Positions 27,601 to 35,480 of a DNA stretch of 64,000 nt are shown one piece after another. The translations under genes and the position numbers were made by a program. The number at the start of each line of letters is the position of its first letter. Within the stretch, counting starts at the first letter, position 1. The notes beneath the pieces were generated by a model that was given only the letters and a program-made list of their open reading frames with translations, was not told where the DNA came from and did no database searches. The DNA comes from Pseudarthrobacter sp. fls2-241-R2A-127. Its GTDB lineage: Bacteria; Actinomycetota; Actinomycetes; Actinomycetales; Micrococcaceae. The stretch spans positions 167,592 to 231,591 of the forward strand of contig NZ_JARVSF010000012.1 in NCBI RefSeq assembly GCF_030209355.1, given 5' to 3'.

Positions 27601-28375
27601 AGGACTGCTTGGAGAGGTGGCGGAGGTGTTCGCTCATCTCGTCCGGGCCGGTGGCGCAGTTCAGGCCGATGGCGTCGACGCCGAGCGGTTCCAGGGCCGT
27701 GAGGGCGGCGCCGATTTCGGAGCCCATGAGCATGGTGCCGGTGGTCTCGACCGTTACCTCGACGAAGATGGGCAGACGGACGCCCTTGGAGACGATGGCC
27801 TGCTTGCAGCCGTTGACGGCGGCCTTGGTCTGCAGGAGGTCCTGGCTGGTCTCGATGAGGAACGCGTCAGCGCCGCCGTCGATCAGGCCTTCCGCCTGCA
27901 GGGCGAAGGTCTGCTTGAGCCAGCCGTAGCTGGTGTGGCCTAGGCTGGGGAGCTTGGTGCCCGGGCCCATGGAGCCGAGGACCCAGCGCATGCGCCCGTC
28001 TGTTTCCTCCGCAGCCTCGGCGCGTTCGCGGGCGATCTTGGCGCCCTTTCGTGCCAGTTCTTCGATGCGGTCATCGATGCCGTAGTCGGAGAGGTTGGAC
28101 CAGTTGGCGCCGAACGTGTTGGTTTCCACCGCGTCGATACCGGTGGCGAAGTAGGCGTCGTGGATGTCCGCGATGACGTCCGGGCGGGTGTCGTTGAGGA
28201 TCTCGTTGCAGCCCTCGAGGTTCTGGAAGTCCGTCTCAAGCTGCAGGTCCCGGCCTTGCAGCATGGTGCCCATGGCGCCGTCGGCGATGACCACCCGGTG
28301 GTTCACAGCGTCCAGGAGCTCCTGGGAGCGGACGGGGCGGGGGACGGACTCGATGTCCAGTGCGAAACGAGGCAT
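24698..28375 (-). CDS. metH: Cobalamin-dependent methionine synthase
   Basis: A 1225-residue enzyme that transfers the methyl group of methyltetrahydrofolate to homocysteine via cob(I)alamin. Four modules are in order: homocysteine-binding domain with the zinc cysteine pair (GGCCGTTPEH), pterin-binding domain (ERTNANGSK), cobalamin-binding domain with DVHDIGK whose His779 is the lower axial ligand, and the C-terminal AdoMet reactivation domain (YRGARFSLGYPACPD). Length matches E. coli MetH (1227). A Gly/Thr-rich linker separates the first two modules. It is transcribed alone, divergent from the DUF1348 gene. I saw no cobalamin or SAM riboswitch in the 149-base upstream gap. Confidence 0.97.
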   Translation of the reverse strand: MPRFALDIESVPRPVRSQELLDAVNHRVVIADGAMGTMLQGRDLQLETDFQNLEGCNEILNDTRPDVIADIHDAYFATGIDAVETNTFGANWSNLSDYGIDDRIEELARKGAKIARERAEAAEETDGRMRWVLGSMGPGTKLPSLGHTSYGWLKQTFALQAEGLIDGGADAFLIETSQDLLQTKAAVNGCKQAIVSKGVRLPIFVEVTVETTGTMLMGSEIGAALTALEPLGVDAIGLNCATGPDEMSEHLRHLSKQSSVAIACMPNAGLPVLGANGAHYPLTPAELATAHEQFLREFGLGLVGGCCGTTPEHLAAVVERLAPFRKISKAADAGTTGGGTGTSGATGPARVPEEREAGVASLYQHVNFHQESAYLAIGERTNANGSKAFRQAMLEERWDDCVDIAREQIRVGAHLLDVCVDYVGRDGVADVKEIVSRFASASTLPLVIDSTEPPVLQAGLELIGGRPVVNSVNYEDGDGPNSRFARIMPLVKEHGTAVIALTINEEGQARTTEGKVAIASRLVDALVGEWGMRVEDIIVDCLTFPVATGQEETRRDGIETIEAIRQITAKYPGINTTLGVSNVSFGLNPAARIVLNSVFLHEAVQAGLTSGIIDAAKIVPLASLPEEQRKVALDLVWDRREYDADGNTTYDPLASMLDLFAGVDTAALKDQRAAELAALPTGARLEHRIIDGEGKGLEADLDLARSEGMTPLGIINDHLLEGMKVVGERFGAGEMQLPFVLQSAEVMKNAVALLEPHMEKSDSSGKGTMVIATVRGDVHDIGKNLVDIILTNNGYKVINIGIKQGIAEIMAAAEEHNADVIGMSGLLVKSTVVMKENLAELQSRGLAKKWPVILGGAALTRAYVEQDLAEQFEGTVRYAKDAFEGLALMEPLVRVARGEDPDSVGLPPLKKRIHKGGPKFTVTEPDAMPGRSDVATDNPVPAPPFWGTRIVRGVSLHDYSAFLDERATFMGQWGLKPGRGEDGASYEELVEREGRPRLRYWLDRILGEGMLDASVAYGYFPVVSEGDQVVVLHHGEDPDGVLGHAGLLAPDGGSGGPLGTDRLRFNFPRQRRDRHLCLADFVKSRGSGQIDVLPVQLVTAGSKIEEFTSTMFAANQYRDYYELNGLVMQLTEALAEFWHARIRNELGFAAEEPKDTGGYFKLDYRGARFSLGYPACPDMEDRRKVTELLKPERMGVILSDELMLHPEQSTDAFVFHHPEAKYFKV

Positions 28376-28463
28376 TTAATCAGGTTACGGGCGGGGAGCC
28401 AGTGTTGCGCTCTGTGTCCGGATACTACGGCCGGAAGGAAAGTGTTGACGGCCCCATCAGACT

Positions 28464-28497
28464 TCTGTACTTTTAAGTACAGAGTTAACCGATCGGT
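28464..28497. promoter_or_regulatory. Palindromes in the metH / DUF1348-TetR divergent region
   Basis: TCTGTAC-N6-GTACAGA (28464-28483) is followed by the perfect palindrome ACCGATCGGT (28488-28497), 28 bases before the DUF1348 start. As the operon ends with its own TetR gene, these are good candidates for an autoregulatory operator. Confidence 0.5.
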
Positions 28498-28524
28498 ACA
28501 CTCTTCGATTGAAAGGACCCTTCC

Positions 28525-28992
28525 ATGACACGACCGCCCCTTCCTCCGTTCGATGAAGCCTCCGCCATCCTCAAGGTGCGCAGCGCCGAAGATGGCTGGA
28601 ACACGCGCGATCCTGAACGCATTTCCCTCGCCTACAGCGAGGACAGCTGGTGGCGCAACCGCTCCGTCTTCCTCTCGGGCCGCCCGGCGATCGTGGACTT
28701 CCTCACCGGCAAATGGGACCGGGAGCTGGATTACCGGCTGATCAAGGAGCTCTGGGCCTACACCGGGGACGTGATCGCGGTGCGCTTCGCGTACGAGTAC
28801 CACGATGCGGCCGGCCAGTGGTTCCGCGCGTACGGGAATGAGAACTGGCGCTTCGACGATAATGGGCTCATGACCCACCGCCACGCGAGTATCAACGACG
28901 TCGCGATTGACGAGTCCGAGCGCAAGTTCTTCTGGGACGCCCCCGGCCCCCGTCCCGCCGACCACCCTGGCCTGACCGAACTCGGACTCTGA
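28525..28992 (+). CDS. DUF1348 / SnoaL-like (NTF2-fold) protein
   Basis: A 155-residue protein of the DUF1348 group, with an NTF2-like cone fold. Recognisable parts are [22 protein letters not shown] near the N terminus, [14 protein letters not shown], and [13 protein letters not shown]. Family members have no firmly assigned biochemical role. Its TGA overlaps the ATG of the TetR gene by one base, so the two are coupled and the TetR protein probably represses this gene. Its start has GAAAGGACC upstream. Confidence 0.8.
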   Translation: MTRPPLPPFDEASAILKVRSAEDGWNTRDPERISLAYSEDSWWRNRSVFLSGRPAIVDFLTGKWDRELDYRLIKELWAYTGDVIAVRFAYEYHDAAGQWFRAYGNENWRFDDNGLMTHRHASINDVAIDESERKFFWDAPGPRPADHPGLTELGL

Positions 28993-29558
28993 TGCCCCGC
29001 ACCGTTCTTGACCGCTCGGACGCCGTCCTTGCCCTCGCCGGCGTCTTCCGCCGGCGGGGCTTCGAGAGCGGCTCACTTTCAGTGATCCAGCAGGAGACCG
29101 GGATAGGGCGGGGCAGCCTCTACCACTTCTTCCCCGACGGGAAGGCGGACATGGCCCGCGCGGTCCTGGCGCAGGTGCGGGCGTGGTTCGACGAGCAGGT
29201 GTTCGAACCGCTCCGCACGGCCACGGACGCCGCCCAGGCCGTAACGGCAATGTCCCGGGTGGTGGAAGAATACTTCGCTTCCCGGGAGCGGGTCTGCCTG
29301 TTCGCGGCGATGACCCTGGGGGAAGAACAGGAGACCTTCGCCGCGGAGGTCCGCGCATACTTCGCCGACTGGGTGGACGTCCTGGCGGGAACTCTGGAGC
29401 GGGGCGGGGCTGCCAAGCCCAAGGCCGCAGGCCTTGCCGTGGACGCCGTGGCAGCAATCCAGGGCGGCCTGATCATGACCCGGGCCCTGAACGACGATGC
29501 AGTGTTCTCCGGGATCGTGGCCCGCGCGAATGAGCGGCTGCTCGCAGCGCTGGGTTGA
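28992..29558 (+). CDS. TetR/AcrR-family regulator
   Basis: A 188-residue TetR regulator with an N-terminal helix-turn-helix (SLSVIQQETGIGRGSLYHFFPDGKADMARAV, about residues 28-60) and a ligand-binding helical C-terminal domain. It is co-translated with the DUF1348 gene through a TGATG overlap. The palindromes at 28464-28497 are its likely operator. The inducer is unknown. Confidence 0.86.
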   Translation: MPRTVLDRSDAVLALAGVFRRRGFESGSLSVIQQETGIGRGSLYHFFPDGKADMARAVLAQVRAWFDEQVFEPLRTATDAAQAVTAMSRVVEEYFASRERVCLFAAMTLGEEQETFAAEVRAYFADWVDVLAGTLERGGAAKPKAAGLAVDAVAAIQGGLIMTRALNDDAVFSGIVARANERLLAALG

Positions 29559-29629
29559 CGGGGCGGGGCCTTTCTGGGTGAGGCGGCGTTCCGGGCGAAG
29601 GCGGCGTTCCCGGCCAACCCCAGTTCGGG

Positions 29630-30148
29630 GTGCGGGCGCCCGGAGCATGGACTCCCCCGCCGGCCACCCACTCCCCGGCAGCAGCCCCCGTCCGGGCTGC
29701 ACGTGAAGATGTACTCCGCGGTGCACTCTTTGCCCTCGCGACCGTTCCCGTAGGCGTTGCCGCCTGGCTGGTGCTGTGGAGCATGGGGTGGGTGGCATCC
29801 ATTGTTGCCTTCATCGCCGCCGCCGGGGCCGCCCGGTTGTATGTGCTGGGGACCGGAGGAATCATCAGCCGCCGCGGCGCCTGGGTGGTCACGGCCGTCA
29901 CGCTCGGGACCGTGGCGCTCTCCTTCTGGGGCGGGATGCTGGTTGACATGGCCAAGTACCTGGGCGGCGGATCCCCGCTGTTGATGCTTGCCGACGCCGG
30001 GACCTGGGACCTGCTTCTTTACAACCTCACGACAAACCGGCACCTGGTGGACGGGTACGCGGGCGACTTCCTGATTGCCCTGCTGTTCAGCGCCCTGGGC
30101 TGTTTCTATACCCTCCGCCGCCTGTTCGCCCTGACCCGGACCCGCTAA
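29630..30148 (+). CDS. Small integral membrane protein, unknown function
   Basis: Up to 172 residues with four hydrophobic segments (roughly 30-52, 55-72, 84-105 and 145-163) and a basic C terminus. I do not recognise a family. The start is uncertain: GTG at 29630 is the first in the frame and lacks a clear ribosome-binding site, and the first ~25 residues are proline/alanine-rich and may not be translated. It follows the TetR gene by 71 bases in the same direction. Confidence 0.55.
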   Translation: MRAPGAWTPPPATHSPAAAPVRAAREDVLRGALFALATVPVGVAAWLVLWSMGWVASIVAFIAAAGAARLYVLGTGGIISRRGAWVVTAVTLGTVALSFWGGMLVDMAKYLGGGSPLLMLADAGTWDLLLYNLTTNRHLVDGYAGDFLIALLFSALGCFYTLRRLFALTRTR

Positions 30149-30345
30149 CGGGTGCGGCCGGGCATCTGGCCTTGTCAGCCTGGCAGCTGGGATTACGGTG
30201 CAGACAATAAGGCGAGCCCCTCCTCTCGGTGAAGAGTAATCCCTTTCAGGTCACCTGGTGGGCTTACCGTCCTTTGAGCTGCGGGCGGAGCCCTCCCGAT
30301 TAGGGGTAGCAGGGCGTAGCGGCCGGGTTCGGGTCGCCCACGTCT

Positions 30346-30906
30346 TCAGTCTCCGCCGGGACGTCCGGTGGTCCGGTCGGCTTTACCGCGACCACGAATT
30401 ACCAATGTGAACGTGGAGGCGGCAGCAAGAACGAGCATGCTGGTCAACCACCCGCCGGCTATCACCAGCTGTGTGAATTTGTCGGCGTTCTCAAACGGGG
30501 TCAGGGACTGCCCGGCTACCACCACTTTGCCGGCGGCATACCCGGTGACGACGGCCAGGCGCAGACCAGGCTCCGGTTGCCACGTGATGGCATCGGTTCC
30601 GCCGGCACGCGTGGTGTCCAAAACGCCTGGCGGCAGGTTGGGCACGTCCCCATGGAGGGTGACCGTGCTGTAGATAGGTTTGTTGTCCGGCCCGTACAGC
30701 ATCACAAACGTGCCGCTGTCTTTCGTCAATTCCAGATGCGGTCCGCCTGCAGGGTCTGACCCGATTTGCTGCAACTGGAGCGCGACGGCTGCAGCCGGTG
30801 CATTGTTCACTGCTTCCCGGCCAGTGTGCTGAAGCGTCAGATACACACTCGCAAAGATAATCGTGACAACGACAGCCGCTGCCAGCCACGCCGCTATTCT
30901 CTGCAT
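30346..30906 (-). CDS. Membrane protein with a sensor-like extracytoplasmic domain
   Basis: 186 residues: one N-terminal helix (~5-26), a soluble domain of about 110 residues, a second helix (~150-172) and a short basic tail. This is the layout of the input module of a two-component sensor kinase, but there is no HAMP or kinase domain and none in the following sequence. The ATG at 30906 begins MQRIAAWLAAAVV; the frame is open upstream but that stretch looks non-coding. It converges with the membrane-protein gene ending at 30148. Function unknown. Confidence 0.6.
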   Translation of the reverse strand: MQRIAAWLAAAVVVTIIFASVYLTLQHTGREAVNNAPAAAVALQLQQIGSDPAGGPHLELTKDSGTFVMLYGPDNKPIYSTVTLHGDVPNLPPGVLDTTRAGGTDAITWQPEPGLRLAVVTGYAAGKVVVAGQSLTPFENADKFTQLVIAGGWLTSMLVLAAASTFTLVIRGRGKADRTTGRPGGD

Positions 30907-31324
30907 GCGACCATCATCCACCCGCCGTGACCCGGCGTCAGGAAGAAGTTCGGGCCCCCGGCTCCTGCTGTGCCCTTTTGATCCGGGGCAGGACGGCGCT
31001 TCGGAGCCGGGGTTGAGGAACCGGCTGCCGACGTGACCAAGCCGTCCTCCAGACTCCATGATGCCGTCGCCCGCAGAGGCGGGCTAACAGGTGGAAAGTG
31101 AGCCTTTTCGCGGTCGAACGTGAATCGGTCCAGTTCGGAGCTCCGGTGGCAAGTGCCGTCGACTGTGAGTTGCCAGAGAGTCCTGTGACGCGGGGTTGAA
31201 CCCGGGGTGAACCTTACGCTGCCGCTCCCGAAAACAGGGATAGAGGGCTCGTCCGTGGGCAAGAATTTCCCCGGGGACAGGCACATCATTCCGTGGTTCT
31301 ACTTTTTCGAAGGGACTTAAGCTG
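30907..31324. other. 418-base intergenic region, divergent promoters
   Basis: This gap lies between the divergent sensor-like membrane protein and secreted phosphodiesterase. The frames open here (minus strand 30894-31289) show no protein-like composition. I see short inverted repeats but no recognisable RNA or operator. Promoters for both genes must lie here; a purine-rich GAAGGGACTT precedes the ATG at 31325. Confidence 0.4.
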
Positions 31325-32998
31325 ATGAAGTCAGCAAAGCAAACTCGGGCCGCCGCCGCGGTCCTCGGCGCCGTTATAGTGGTCGGCTCTGCCGTAGCAC
31401 CGGCGACGGCCAATGACGGCAAGCCCGGCAACGACGGCGAGGCCGGCACAGGGGAAACGTCCAAGCACGTGTTGCTGCTCTCGGTGGACGGACTGCATCA
31501 GAAGGACCTGGACTGGTACGTCGGAGCCCATCCGCAGTCGGCGATGGCCACACTGGTGAACCACGGCACAAGCTACACCCACGCCCAGACTCCCGTGCCC
31601 TCCGACTCCTTTCCCGGCATGGTCGGCCAATTCACCGGCGGCAACCCCGGCACCACCGGAATCTATTACGACGACACGTTCAACCGGTCGCTGCTACCGG
31701 CAGGGACCAACGACTGTAAGAACACGGCACCCGGCACCGAAGTGGCACTGACCGAGGCGGCGGACAAGAACCCGCTGGCCCTTGACGCCGGGCAAGGCCT
31801 GACCGGGCTGCCCTCCAGCATCATGAACATGACAGGCCAGCCCGGCTCGCTGCTCAATCCCGCAGCTCTTCCGGTGGACCCCGCCACGTGTAAGCCCGTC
31901 TACCCACACCAGTATCTGAAGGTCAACACCGTCTTCGAAATCGCCAAAAGCGCGGGCCTGACCACCGCATGGTCAGACAAGCACCCAGCCTACGAAATCC
32001 TCAACGGACCCTCCGGCAAGGGGGTCGATGATCTCTTCACGCCCGAGATCAACAGCCAGGCACCCGCGCCGTTCACCGGCGACTGGACCCAGGACAACGC
32101 CGCAACGCAGCAGTACGACGGCTTCAAGGTCCAGGCAGTCCTGAACGAAATCGACGGTAAAGACCATTCCGGGACCAAAACCGCAGCCGTACCGGCAATC
32201 TTCGGCATGAACTTCCAGTCGGTCTCCACCGCCCAAAAGCTCCCGACATCGGACGGGCTCACCGGCGGCTACCTTCCCGGCGGCACCGCACCAGGCCCGC
32301 TGCTGAGCAAAGCCCTCGACTACGTCGATGCGGCCGTCGGGAAAATGGAATCTGCCCTGTCCTCCGCCGGGCACGCCAAGGACACGACCATCATCCTCTC
32401 GGCGAAACACGGGCAGTCACCCACCGACCCGAACCAACTCATCAGGGTTCCGGACAGCGCCATCATTGATGGACTCAACACTGCTTGGAAAGCAGGCCAC
32501 CCCGCCTCGGCCGACCTGGTCGCCTTCTCCACCGACGACGACATCATGCAGCTCTGGCTCTCCGACCACTCGCAGGCAGCCGCCAAGTTCGCCAAGGATT
32601 ACTTAACATCCCACGCGGCGACCGGGAACGACATCAACAGCGCCACCAGAACCGTAGCCACTTCAGGACTCAGCACGGTCTACGCCGGAAGCGACGTCGC
32701 CGACTACTTCGGCACGAAAACCAGCGACCCCCGCTACCCTGACATCCTCGGCATCGCCCGGACCGGCGTCGTCTACACCGGCGGCAAAGCCAAAATCGCA
32801 GAACACGGGGGCGCCTCGGCCGACGACCGGGACGTTCCCCTGGTCATCGCGGGTCCCCACGACGAGAAGCCCCGCACCGTCACCAGCGCCGTGGAAACCA
32901 CACAAATCGCCCCGACAATCCTGAAAACCCTCGGCCTGGACCCGCGGAAACTTCAGGCAGTGCAGATCGAGGGAACCCAAACCCTCCCCCGGCACTGA
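31325..32998 (+). CDS. Secreted type I phosphodiesterase / nucleotide pyrophosphatase (alkaline phosphatase superfamily)
   Basis: A 557-residue exported protein: signal peptide to about residue 29 (cleavage near APATA-NDG), then an alkaline-phosphatase-fold domain. Metal-site motifs are Asp55 (LLSVDGLH), DKHPAYE, SAKHGQSP and AEHGGAS. The nucleophile position is Ser95 in SDSFPGM, where eukaryotic NPPs carry threonine. It probably hydrolyses phosphodiesters outside the cell for phosphate scavenging; the precise substrate is unknown. The second half holds KHGQ and the terminal histidine at normal spacing, so it looks intact. It is monocistronic. Confidence 0.84.
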   Translation: MKSAKQTRAAAAVLGAVIVVGSAVAPATANDGKPGNDGEAGTGETSKHVLLLSVDGLHQKDLDWYVGAHPQSAMATLVNHGTSYTHAQTPVPSDSFPGMVGQFTGGNPGTTGIYYDDTFNRSLLPAGTNDCKNTAPGTEVALTEAADKNPLALDAGQGLTGLPSSIMNMTGQPGSLLNPAALPVDPATCKPVYPHQYLKVNTVFEIAKSAGLTTAWSDKHPAYEILNGPSGKGVDDLFTPEINSQAPAPFTGDWTQDNAATQQYDGFKVQAVLNEIDGKDHSGTKTAAVPAIFGMNFQSVSTAQKLPTSDGLTGGYLPGGTAPGPLLSKALDYVDAAVGKMESALSSAGHAKDTTIILSAKHGQSPTDPNQLIRVPDSAIIDGLNTAWKAGHPASADLVAFSTDDDIMQLWLSDHSQAAAKFAKDYLTSHAATGNDINSATRTVATSGLSTVYAGSDVADYFGTKTSDPRYPDILGIARTGVVYTGGKAKIAEHGGASADDRDVPLVIAGPHDEKPRTVTSAVETTQIAPTILKTLGLDPRKLQAVQIEGTQTLPRH

Positions 32999-33080
32999 CA
33001 CACCCGCGGTCCTGAACTTCGGAGGGCTTCCCGGAACATACTTCGCGGAAGCCCTCCGCTGCCTTTCTCGGCAACAGCCT

Positions 33081-33917
33081 TCACTCTTCGCCGGAGCCTA
33101 GCGCTGCCCCGCCGCGGCGGGATAGGTAGGCGACCACCAGGCCGATGACAATGGCCAGGACGAGGCTGATGACGCCGGTGCCCCAGCCCAGTCCGCCACG
33201 GTCCGGTGAGACAGCTATCCAGTCGGCAAAAGAAGCCCCCAGCGGACGGGTAACGATATAGGCGCACCAAAAAGCGGGGATGGCACCCAGCCAGCGGCGC
33301 CAATACGCCGCCCCGGCCATCCCGAACAGGACAGCAAACACGGCACCGGAACTGAGGTATCCCAAATTCAGGCTGTAGGCAGTCCAGTCCCCAGCGGCTG
33401 TCCCCAGGGCAAAGGTGCCCAACACCGCGGCCCAGTAGAAGGTTTCCCGGCGTCCGGTGTCCACGCTGTGAATCGACAAAGTCTTCTCAGTCACGTACCA
33501 GAGCACGAAGACCATAACCAAGGTGACGAAGAAGAGAGCCACGGACGCGACGTACGGGACGCCCAGCACGACGTGTACCGCGTCAGCGGCCATCGTGCCG
33601 AAAACGCTAACCATCGCCACTGCCGTCCAGTAAACCCAAGGAACATATCGTCTAACCGCGAACTGCAGGGCGAGGGCAGCGGCCAGCGCCACCCCTCCGC
33701 AGGCAAGCGCCACGACGGGATCCATAACGTGGACCAGAAAGTCTGAGGCGGTCTCGCCCATCCCCGTGGTCAGAACCTTCGCCACCCAAAACCAAATGCC
33801 GACTTCGGGGACCTTCACCCCGATCCGACGAACATACCCGGCTCGGGCCAGCGATGACTCATTCAGTACTTGGATCGGTTTACTCCCCGGGACTCGAGGC
33901 TCGCGCGCGTCATTCAC
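33081..33917 (-). CDS. COG4705-type multi-pass membrane protein
   Basis: An integral membrane protein with about eight helices. The opening KVPEVGIWFWVAKVLTTGMGETASDFL is the signature of COG4705 proteins, a family of unknown function related by gene context to metal or stress responses in some genomes. Starts are ambiguous: no ATG precedes the domain. GTG at 33917 (278 residues) gives a modest leader; GTG at 33818 starts right at the conserved core. The frame is open to 34028, but that extension is arginine-rich and unlikely. Confidence 0.7.
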   Translation of the reverse strand: MNDAREPRVPGSKPIQVLNESSLARAGYVRRIGVKVPEVGIWFWVAKVLTTGMGETASDFLVHVMDPVVALACGGVALAAALALQFAVRRYVPWVYWTAVAMVSVFGTMAADAVHVVLGVPYVASVALFFVTLVMVFVLWYVTEKTLSIHSVDTGRRETFYWAAVLGTFALGTAAGDWTAYSLNLGYLSSGAVFAVLFGMAGAAYWRRWLGAIPAFWCAYIVTRPLGASFADWIAVSPDRGGLGWGTGVISLVLAIVIGLVVAYLSRRGGAALGSGEE

Positions 33918-34257
33918 CCGGTGATTGTCCCGGTGAAACCTGTGGATCTCCTGGGGGACACCCTGCCCTGGGGCAATTTCGTAGCTAGTTTTGCGCTCCG
34001 CCGCTTCGGGCCTAGCTCTTCGGTGCAAGACCGAGGCGACTCTTGTGCTGGCCGCCGTAGAACAAGTTTCGGGTCACGGCGTCGCGGGAAACCCTTCTCA
34101 AATCAGTTCAGATCGAATTCCCGGTAAGCGTGACCGCCCTGCTCTTCCGGCATCGGGATGTTGCGTTCTCTTCCAAAGCGTTCAAACCTGACAGATTGGA
34201 CCTTTGACGGGTCTGCAGATGAGCCGCCCCGGGAAGGGGTCTACTAAACCGCGCCTC
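33918..34257. other. 340-base region without a supported gene
   Basis: Between the COG4705 gene and the end of the flavin oxidoreductase. Composition is less GC-rich than the surroundings (for example 34030-34200). I found no coding frame with sensible composition, no strong hairpin and no RNA motif. Confidence 0.4.
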
Positions 34258-35310
34258 TTATGACGCCTGCCGGTCGCCACCCGCCGGCGCCCACCCCAGC
34301 GCCGGACCCAGCTTCCCCGCAATGTCGGTCAGGATCTGCACGTAGTCCTCATGGTCGAAACTGAACGGCAGGGCGAACGCCACCTCGTCCACTTCCTGGA
34401 ACCCGGCGTGGGCGTAGAGCTGCTCGGCGATCTCCTCGCTCGTCCCGATCAGATCAGCCGCGAACATCATGCCCCGCGGCCCCTGCGGCGCGGCAGTGCG
34501 CGGAGTCCGTTCGTCCACGTACCGCTGGTACTTCTCCCGCTGGGCCGGCGATGCCGAGTCAGTCGGGATCACCACCAAGCCCTGCGAAACCCGTGCCCCG
34601 GTATGTCCAGCCAAAGCAGCGCCCTTCCGGAACGCCCGGATCTGTGACTGTTGGACCAAGGCAAAGTCCGGTTCCTGGTCCTTATCCGGGAAGATCACGC
34701 TGCTGGAGAGCAGGTTAAACCCGTTCGAACCGGCCCACTCCGCTGACTTCGAGCTGGCGGCCCCATACCAGAGCCGCTCCCGCAGGCCCGCGGAAAACGG
34801 CTCTACCCGGTTGGAGAACTCCTCGACCACGCCCTGCTTGCCCGAAAACTCCCGCACCGGCTCGCCCGCCACAAACCGTGCAAAGCGCTCCACCCGGGCG
34901 TAACTGAAGTCCTCCACGTCCGCCGTATCGGGGTAGAGCTCGTGCCTCACGGTGTCGTACTGCATCGGCTCCCCCACGCTCACTCCGGGATTGATGCGCC
35001 CTCCGGCAAGCAAATCAACGGTGGCCAGGTCCTCGGCCAGGCGCAGCGGATTCTCCCAGCCCAGCGGCGTCACCGCAGTGCCCAACTCAATCCGGGAGGT
35101 CCGCTGGCTGGCGGCCGCCATCACTGCCACCGGAGAAGAGATGCCGAACTGCAGGTGCCGGTGCCGCAGCCAGGCGCTGTCGAACCCCAACTGCTCACCC
35201 AATTCAATGATCTGCAGCGTCGACTCATGCCCCGCCGCAGGATCAAGAGGATCAAAGAGCCCAATGGTGAGGAAGCCAAGCTTGCGCAATGTACGGTCGG
35301 GCTGCGGCAT
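34258..35310 (-). CDS. LLM-class flavin-dependent oxidoreductase
   Basis: A 350-residue luciferase-like flavin monooxygenase. Family features: LGFDSAWLRHRHLQFGISSPVAV, IELGTAVTPLGWENPLRLAEDLA and LLAGGRINPGVSVGEP. It has a GGAGG ribosome-binding site before ATG 35310. It needs reduced flavin from another enzyme and its substrate is not evident. It is divergent from the alpha/beta hydrolase at 35481 and is not part of the two-monooxygenase operon at 46.7 kb. Confidence 0.84.
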   Translation of the reverse strand: MPQPDRTLRKLGFLTIGLFDPLDPAAGHESTLQIIELGEQLGFDSAWLRHRHLQFGISSPVAVMAAASQRTSRIELGTAVTPLGWENPLRLAEDLATVDLLAGGRINPGVSVGEPMQYDTVRHELYPDTADVEDFSYARVERFARFVAGEPVREFSGKQGVVEEFSNRVEPFSAGLRERLWYGAASSKSAEWAGSNGFNLLSSSVIFPDKDQEPDFALVQQSQIRAFRKGAALAGHTGARVSQGLVVIPTDSASPAQREKYQRYVDERTPRTAAPQGPRGMMFAADLIGTSEEIAEQLYAHAGFQEVDEVAFALPFSFDHEDYVQILTDIAGKLGPALGWAPAGGDRQAS

Positions 35311-35480
35311 GGCTTCCTCCAGGATCCGGGGATGGGGCTGGTCTTCAGACTAGGCGTTAGGACAGAGCATGAACCAACATGTCCCGATTGTCCCAGACCA
35401 TGGCAAAGCCTTGACGGCGCCGTCCACCGAGGCGTTAGGCTCACCACGAGCCAGCGACGGCGCAGGCACGGGAGGAACAC

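Noticed and set aside
25244..27943. 899-codon open frame on the plus strand
   Set aside because: Antisense to metH, with shadow-type composition (Asp/Gly/His/Val-rich) and no recognisable domain.
28376..28524. Cobalamin or SAM riboswitch upstream of metH
   Set aside because: The metH leader shares 149 bases with a divergent promoter and I could not find a B12 box or SAM-type stem set there. The region before the ECF operon (20594-20681) also shows none.
29575..29615. Short repeat of GGCGGCGTTCC-like sequence before the small membrane protein
   Set aside because: Only two degenerate copies; consistent with low-complexity GC-rich sequence.
30894..31289. 131-codon minus-strand open frame and the N-terminal extension to 31059
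   Set aside because: Composition is not protein-like, there is no ribosome-binding site, and it overlaps the better-supported start at 30906.
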